A DNA stretch of 7,819 bases, taken from NCBI GenBank assembly GCA_964625885.1, contig CAZVBM010000018.1:1-7819 (forward strand), in the 5' to 3' direction. Below are positions 4,172 through 7,819 of the stretch, one piece after another; positions within the stretch are counted from its first letter, which is position 1, and each line of letters opens with the position of its first letter. The position numbers were made by a program, and so were the translations under genes. The stretch comes from CAZRIZ01 sp964625885 (GTDB lineage Bacteria > Patescibacteriota > Saccharimonadia > Saccharimonadales > Saccharimonadaceae). The notes beneath the pieces were generated by a model, which was given only the letters and a program-made list of their open reading frames with translations, searched no databases and was not told the DNA's origin.

Positions 4172-6660
4172 CTAGTCGGCGACTCGTCTCGTCGTTTATG
4201 TTCTTTTTAGCATCGATTCTAGCTTTGTCGCTGACTTACGACTCCAGGGTCTCGGCAATACAGGTCGGGAGCGATTGGTATAGCTATGGCGGCCTCAATA
4301 TCCTATTGCTAGGAGATTCGTTTTCGGCTGGTAATGGCGCTCATGGTGGCTATTATGATGTCGACGGCTGTTATAGAGCGCGCAATAATTGGAGTGAGCA
4401 GTTCGTCCGATGGATGCGCAACCAGGGGCATCAAGTTTCGATGCAGAATCGCGCTTGCTCTGGGGCTGAGACAGAGGATGTTACCAATGATCGCGATTGG
4501 ACTAAAAAGCGTGGCTCGCTTTTACTGCCACGTAGTATCGATACGATTGACGAATCGGTTGCGAGAAAAGAGATTGAAAGAAGAGGTCTTTGTGTCGGTT
4601 CGTATGATTCCGGCGAAATAATTACTGAGTCTATTACAATAAATAGTATCAAGGCGCGAGATGCTAGTCCTGAGACGGCGGTGGATTATGAGTGTTCGAG
4701 AAAATTAAGGGCACAAACGAGCTGGGTTGGTCCAGAGTATGACGTAGTGATGTTAACTATTGGCGGCAACGATTTGGGCTTTTCTGAGATTATAGGTACC
4801 TGTGTTTTGCCTACGACTGCAGGACAGTATGGCAACTTGGTGAAGTGGGCGTGTCCGATTAAGCTCGAAGACGCGTTTAAGCACCTGGAGAAGATGAAAA
4901 GCAAGGTGTATAACGTCCTTGAAAAAATCCGCCAGAGCGGCCTTCGGGATGACGCCAAGATTATACTAGTTGGATATCCGTTTATGTCGCTTGATAATGG
5001 TCATTTGCTTGGAGACTTGGCGATTTCAACGCATGTTCGGCAGATCGGCCGAGCTTTAAATGAGTGGCAATCGGACGCGGTGCGAGAGTTTAATCAAAAG
5101 TATCCAGGCCAGGCCTACTTTGTCGGCGATGTTCAAGATCACTTTGCCTTGCACGAGCCTAACCTAAACGTGTGGTTGGCTAATCCAAAACGCTGGATTC
5201 ATAATGCGTTTGAGCCCGGTCTAGATTTTCACGAATGGTATCATCCGAACTCAACTGGCCATTTTGAATATTCGAATGTGCTTAAAAAGCTAGTAATGGA
5301 TGGTGCCATAAAACCGATATATGCCTCTGGCCCGCTTGTGGACATGGTTTTTAATATTGATACGACGTCGACGATGGTGACCGAATTGGCGCATATGAAA
5401 AGCACAATTCGTTTGGCGGCGGAAAGAATAAGGGCGCAGACTCGCAATGCTCGTTTTGCGGTAACTAGTTTTCGTAACAATCCAGAAATTACCAATAACG
5501 ATAAAGACTATTCGGCTTTCGTTAATCTCGACTTTACTTACGACATAGACGAGCTGGTTGCGTCGATTGATAGCTTGGTTGCGGAGGGAACTGGCGGCAC
5601 TGGCGAAAAGACGGTTTGGTCTGGGGTCATGGCTGGGCTTAATTTAAAATGGCGACCTGGGGTTGAAAAAGTTATAGTAACAACAACTAGCAGTCGGCCG
5701 TTCGCTAAGGAGCCATCTACGGATTACACCAAGAATGTTGTGTCAAATAAGGCTTTTCGAGTTGATCCAGCTCAAATGTTTTTTCTCGTTTCTGGTAACG
5801 ACGAGTCACTAGTTGAGGAATACAGAGAGGTTTCGGTCAAGAGTGGAAGCCTCGTGTCTTATACTAACGATTTTGATCAATACTTCGCGCTGTTTATGAG
5901 TGCTGTTGCGTCTAATGTTAGGAGCAAGCCACATGCCTGGTTGGCTGGACCGATTGTAGCCAAAATTGGTGAAGAAGTGGTATTTGATGCTAGTGGATCG
6001 TATTCTGGCTCGTCGGCTGTTGGGTTGTATGAATGGGATTTTGAAGCCGATGGTGAATTTGAGCTCGTTACAACTGAGCCGATTGTGACGCGAACCTTCA
6101 ATAAACCGATTGACGCATTGGCGACGGTGCGAGTAACAGATTTTGATAGACACACCAATTTAGCAAACACCCATTTGTTGGTTAGTGATGATGGGGATAG
6201 TGTGCCGCGTGAAATTGATAATTGCCCCGATGCGGCTAATGAAGATCAGCTGGATAATGACAGCGATGGAATTGGTGATGTTTGTGACGAAGACGCTTGG
6301 GTGACATGGATTTTGCAAGATGAAGATGTGCAAAGAATAATGAAAGAGCATGGTCTGGAAAATGAAGCAGGTAAAACAATTGACGGGGCTACGACTGGGC
6401 CTTCAGAAAAAATTGAGCGCCAGGCTGTGGCGCCAAAGATAACCGATAATAGCCCAACGCTATTGGTACAAACAGCTGGCGACGTGACGTCTTTACCGTT
6501 CTCGTTGGATCTCTCTAATCCAATTAAGCCGAGATCAGAACCCACAACAACTTCCACTAAGTCAGTGGAACCCAAAACAAATTTTTTGCCATTTGTGTTA
6601 GGTGGTTTAGTGGCGATTAGTGCAGTGTTACTAATTTGGAAATTTGTCGGACGTAAATAA
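4159..6660 (+). CDS. Surface-anchored SGNH esterase with VWA, PKD and TSP3 domains
   Basis: The 833-residue protein begins with a signal peptide (basic MGRLASRR, hydrophobic core about 13-26, likely cleavage after SRVSA at 33). An SGNH/GDSL hydrolase domain spans about 45-385: GDSFSAG with Ser54, IGGND with Asn204, and YHPNSTGH with His362. The usual acid three residues before the His is Glu359. Six Cys (71, 100, 145, 179, 215, 232) could form three disulfides, as in actinobacterial secreted esterases. A von Willebrand A-like domain (about 392-588) has a MIDAS-type DTTST (401-405). A PKD-like domain (about 592-676, with FDASGS and YEWDFEADGEFE) follows. Next is a thrombospondin type 3 calcium repeat (677-712, with DNCPD and DNDSDGIGDVCDED), then a Pro/Thr-rich linker and a terminal membrane helix (about 809-829) with tail GRK. 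It should hydrolyse esters outside the cell while anchored to it; the substrate is unknown. It overlaps the upstream gene by 13 nt. Confidence 0.92.
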   Translation: MGRLASRRLVSSFMFFLASILALSLTYDSRVSAIQVGSDWYSYGGLNILLLGDSFSAGNGAHGGYYDVDGCYRARNNWSEQFVRWMRNQGHQVSMQNRACSGAETEDVTNDRDWTKKRGSLLLPRSIDTIDESVARKEIERRGLCVGSYDSGEIITESITINSIKARDASPETAVDYECSRKLRAQTSWVGPEYDVVMLTIGGNDLGFSEIIGTCVLPTTAGQYGNLVKWACPIKLEDAFKHLEKMKSKVYNVLEKIRQSGLRDDAKIILVGYPFMSLDNGHLLGDLAISTHVRQIGRALNEWQSDAVREFNQKYPGQAYFVGDVQDHFALHEPNLNVWLANPKRWIHNAFEPGLDFHEWYHPNSTGHFEYSNVLKKLVMDGAIKPIYASGPLVDMVFNIDTTSTMVTELAHMKSTIRLAAERIRAQTRNARFAVTSFRNNPEITNNDKDYSAFVNLDFTYDIDELVASIDSLVAEGTGGTGEKTVWSGVMAGLNLKWRPGVEKVIVTTTSSRPFAKEPSTDYTKNVVSNKAFRVDPAQMFFLVSGNDESLVEEYREVSVKSGSLVSYTNDFDQYFALFMSAVASNVRSKPHAWLAGPIVAKIGEEVVFDASGSYSGSSAVGLYEWDFEADGEFELVTTEPIVTRTFNKPIDALATVRVTDFDRHTNLANTHLLVSDDGDSVPREIDNCPDAANEDQLDNDSDGIGDVCDEDAWVTWILQDEDVQRIMKEHGLENEAGKTIDGATTGPSEKIERQAVAPKITDNSPTLLVQTAGDVTSLPFSLDLSNPIKPRSEPTTTSTKSVEPKTNFLPFVLGGLVAISAVLLIWKFVGRK
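6552..6570. repeat. 7-bp inverted repeat within the linker coding sequence
   Basis: TTCCACT (6552-6558) and AGTGGAA (6564-6570) flank AAGTC, inside the Thr/Pro-rich linker of the surface protein. It is set between two copies of a GAACCC-(A/C)-(A/C)AACAA-like stretch, so local repeat expansion in the linker is the simplest reading. A regulatory role is not indicated. Confidence 0.4.
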
Positions 6661-6666
6661 AACTTC

Positions 6667-7386
6667 TTAGCGTAAATCCAGACTCTGGGCGTTGTACCAA
6701 ATAAAGCCATTGCTAGCGCAGTAGCTGTCGATGGTTTTGGTGAGATTTTGATTGGCGCCGTATTCTAGCAGATAGACTGCTAGCCCCTGGGCCTTAACTT
6801 TGGCGAGGTAGTTTTTGAAATAATTAGTTTCGCTGGCGGGTTGAGTATCGAAAGTGCCGTTATCAAAATTAATGCTGGTAAAGACTGTTTCTTGATTGAC
6901 GCCGTCTAGTAAACTTTTCGCAGTGCCAGCACTAATGGCTTTGGAGACAAATGTGTCGCCTCCGTTGATAATGAGCGTTCGCTTATATTTTCTTAGCCCC
7001 TGCAATATGTTGACCAATCCTTGGTAGATGTCGTCGCGCGGAAACTCATAATAGACATCGGCGTTGTCGAGGAAGAAACCATCGAGCCCCAAATCAGAGT
7101 ATTTTTTACCCAGCTCATCGATAATGAAACTCTGCCATTTGCCAGTAGCGACATTGACCCACTTTTCATCTGGCCAATCTTCGTAGGTGCCCAAAAAGAC
7201 GTCTTCAAATCGACTATAATATGGACGATAGTTTTCAACGGCGCCAATATTGAGATAGCCGTAGACTTTTTTGCCGGCGGCTTTTAGCTCGCTGATTCGT
7301 TTGGCAGAAAACTCCGATGGCTCAATCACCACGGTTTTGTAAGCGTTTAATTTGCTAGATTCGTTCTCGTTTAGGCCGAGAAACAC
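6667..7386 (-). CDS. GH114/TM1410-like glycoside hydrolase domain
   Basis: From GTG 7386 the frame encodes 239 residues of a TIM-barrel hydrolase resembling GH114 endo-alpha-1,4-polygalactosaminidases and TM1410-like proteins. Recognisable parts are VYGYLNIGAVENYRPYY (41-57), GLDGFFLDNAD (100-110, Asp107 a likely catalytic residue), LIINGG (138-143) and GVNQET (162-167, Glu166 the likely partner acid), then YLLEYG (205-210). Known relatives cut galactosamine-containing polysaccharides such as those of biofilm matrices; here the substrate is inferred only. The GTG is not a convincing start: no ribosome-binding site is seen, and family-like sequence (AYGVFLGLN) continues upstream of it in the same frame, which stays open to 7444. 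The missing N-terminal anchor lies in the other frame just upstream (7398-7730). It converges on the surface esterase gene with only 6 bp between the stops. Confidence 0.8.
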   Translation of the reverse strand: MFLGLNENESSKLNAYKTVVIEPSEFSAKRISELKAAGKKVYGYLNIGAVENYRPYYSRFEDVFLGTYEDWPDEKWVNVATGKWQSFIIDELGKKYSDLGLDGFFLDNADVYYEFPRDDIYQGLVNILQGLRKYKRTLIINGGDTFVSKAISAGTAKSLLDGVNQETVFTSINFDNGTFDTQPASETNYFKNYLAKVKAQGLAVYLLEYGANQNLTKTIDSYCASNGFIWYNAQSLDLR

Positions 7387-7397
7387 ACCATAGGCGA

Positions 7398-7730
7398 TCA
7401 GGGGCTGGTTTCTGGTTTGGTTGGAGTGGGGCTGCTCGGTGCTTTAACTGCTTCGGTTGGGCTAGTGTTGTCGGCTGATGGTTCGATCTGCGGGTCTTTT
7501 GCTTTTGAGTTTTCTGACGTTTCTCCGCTGGGCGATTCAACTTTTTCTGAATTCTCCGGCCTCTGTTCTTCACGCTTAGATTCGGTTTTTGTGGTGCTAT
7601 TTGGCTCGTTTTTAGTAGCGTTTAGTTTGATTATGGTCCCGGTTGTCAAAAGCAAAATACTAAGTGTGGATATGACTAAAATCAGCTTAGTTTTGTTTGA
7701 TATGTTTGCGAGTTTTTCTTTTAGGCTCAT
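7398..7730 (-). CDS. Membrane anchor and linker of the adjoining hydrolase (frame-split)
   Basis: The 110-residue product has a basic N-terminus (MSLKEKLANISNKTK), one hydrophobic helix (about 16-34, LILVISTLSILLL), then a long low-complexity stretch rich in Glu, Lys, Ser, Thr and Pro, ending PTPTKPETSP at TGA 7400-7398. It has no folded domain of its own; this is the usual N-terminal anchor plus spacer of an extracellular enzyme. The hydrolase frame starts right where it stops, one frame back (-1), so the two probably form one gene of about 350 codons. An in-frame TTG at 7760 would add ten residues but lies upstream of the TATAAT box at 7740-7745, so ATG 7730 is preferred. If the stop is real, a secreted-side peptide without enzyme would result. 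Confidence 0.7.
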   Translation of the reverse strand: MSLKEKLANISNKTKLILVISTLSILLLTTGTIIKLNATKNEPNSTTKTESKREEQRPENSEKVESPSGETSENSKAKDPQIEPSADNTSPTEAVKAPSSPTPTKPETSP

Positions 7731-7739
7731 GCTTATTTG

Positions 7740-7745
7740 ATTATA
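7740..7745 (-). promoter_or_regulatory. -10 box of the anchor-hydrolase gene
   Basis: On the minus strand a consensus TATAAT is followed by nine bases (CAAATAAGC) and the ATG at 7730. A transcript would begin two or three bases before the start codon, so it is essentially leaderless. The box and following CAAA match those of the ADP-ribosylglycohydrolase promoter (TATAATCAAA in both). No clear -35 is visible. Confidence 0.55.
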
Positions 7746-7752
7746 CAACAAT

Positions 7753-7819
7753 CTAGCCAATGTGCGCGGCTTGCTTAGCGATGCTCGTCATGATTAATAG
7801 TTGGCTAAGCCTGGTAGTC
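7753..7819 (-). CDS. Possible C-terminal end of an upstream gene (partial)
   Basis: On the minus strand one frame is open from the window edge for 21 codons to TAG at 7755-7753, ending IAKQAAHIG. Its stop lies 22 bp upstream of the next minus-strand start, a normal spacing for same-strand neighbours. Twenty-one open codons can occur by chance and no family is recognised; a plus-strand frame starting at ATG 7760 is also open to the edge. Treat as tentative. Confidence 0.28.
   Translation of the reverse strand, partial: TTRLSQLLIMTSIAKQAAHIG

Noticed and set aside
5809..6153. Minus-strand frames opposite the VWA and PKD region of the surface protein
   Set aside because: They mirror a strongly supported gene on the other strand, show no domain motifs and have no promoter or ribosome-binding site.
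7398..7400. Reading TGA as Gly (genetic code 25) to join the anchor and hydrolase
   Set aside because: Reading through TGA stays in the anchor frame, which meets TAA within about ten codons. The hydrolase is in another frame, so recoding does not join them.
7791..7819. tRNA-like D-arm text (GCTAAGCCTGGTAG) at the right edge
   Set aside because: The resemblance to a tRNA-Pro D-arm is only local: the D-stem does not close and the bases in the acceptor position are AT-rich. The window ends before the rest could be tested.
7760..7819. Plus-strand frame open from ATG 7760 to the window edge
   Set aside because: Only 20 codons, no ribosome-binding site, and it competes with the minus-strand frame whose stop spacing to the next gene is more natural.
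1..7819. CRISPR array, insertion sequence or transposase, rRNA
   Set aside because: No regularly spaced repeats, no transposase motifs, no terminal inverted repeats with target duplications and no rRNA-like sequence were seen on either strand.

Overview
The window reads like a piece of a small-genome, host-associated or epibiotic bacterium. A Patescibacteria/CPR lineage such as Saccharibacteria is my best guess, but this is inference from gene style: short intergenic gaps, -10 boxes almost touching start codons (probable leaderless mRNAs), and large membrane-anchored multidomain surface proteins. No sequence search was possible. No TGA codon interrupts any convincing reading frame, so the standard bacterial code fits and a TGA=Gly code is not needed.

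Left part (1-1937): the tail of an unidentified gene is directly abutted to radC (TAA then ATG with no gap). After an inverted repeat comes a convergent gene for an ADP-ribosylglycohydrolase (DraG/ARH family) on the minus strand. Middle (1938-3619): divergent from it starts a type I restriction HsdR-like gene with a nuclease domain and the first helicase half only. It loses its family sequence around residue 483 and stops at 491. The break coincides with a compact element on the minus strand: an extended -10 promoter, a hairpin at the predicted transcript start, and an intrinsic terminator. This is a candidate small RNA of about 71 nt, antisense to the broken hsdR end. No hsdM or hsdS is present.

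Right part (3620-7819): a promoter drives a two-gene operon. The first gene encodes a single-pass membrane protein of unknown family. The second, overlapping it by 13 nt, encodes an 833-residue surface protein with a signal peptide, SGNH/GDSL esterase, von Willebrand A-like domain, PKD-like domain, thrombospondin type 3 calcium-binding repeat and C-terminal membrane anchor. Convergent to it, only 6 bp away, is a minus-strand glycoside hydrolase of the GH114/TM1410-like type. Its membrane anchor and linker lie in another frame just upstream, so the pair looks like one gene split by a frame change. A probable C-terminal fragment of another minus-strand gene ends the window.

Taken together, the right half encodes cell-surface or secreted hydrolases that could act on the envelope or polysaccharides of neighbouring cells (inference). 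The left half is repair-associated, ADP-ribose and restriction functions, of which the restriction gene appears degraded.
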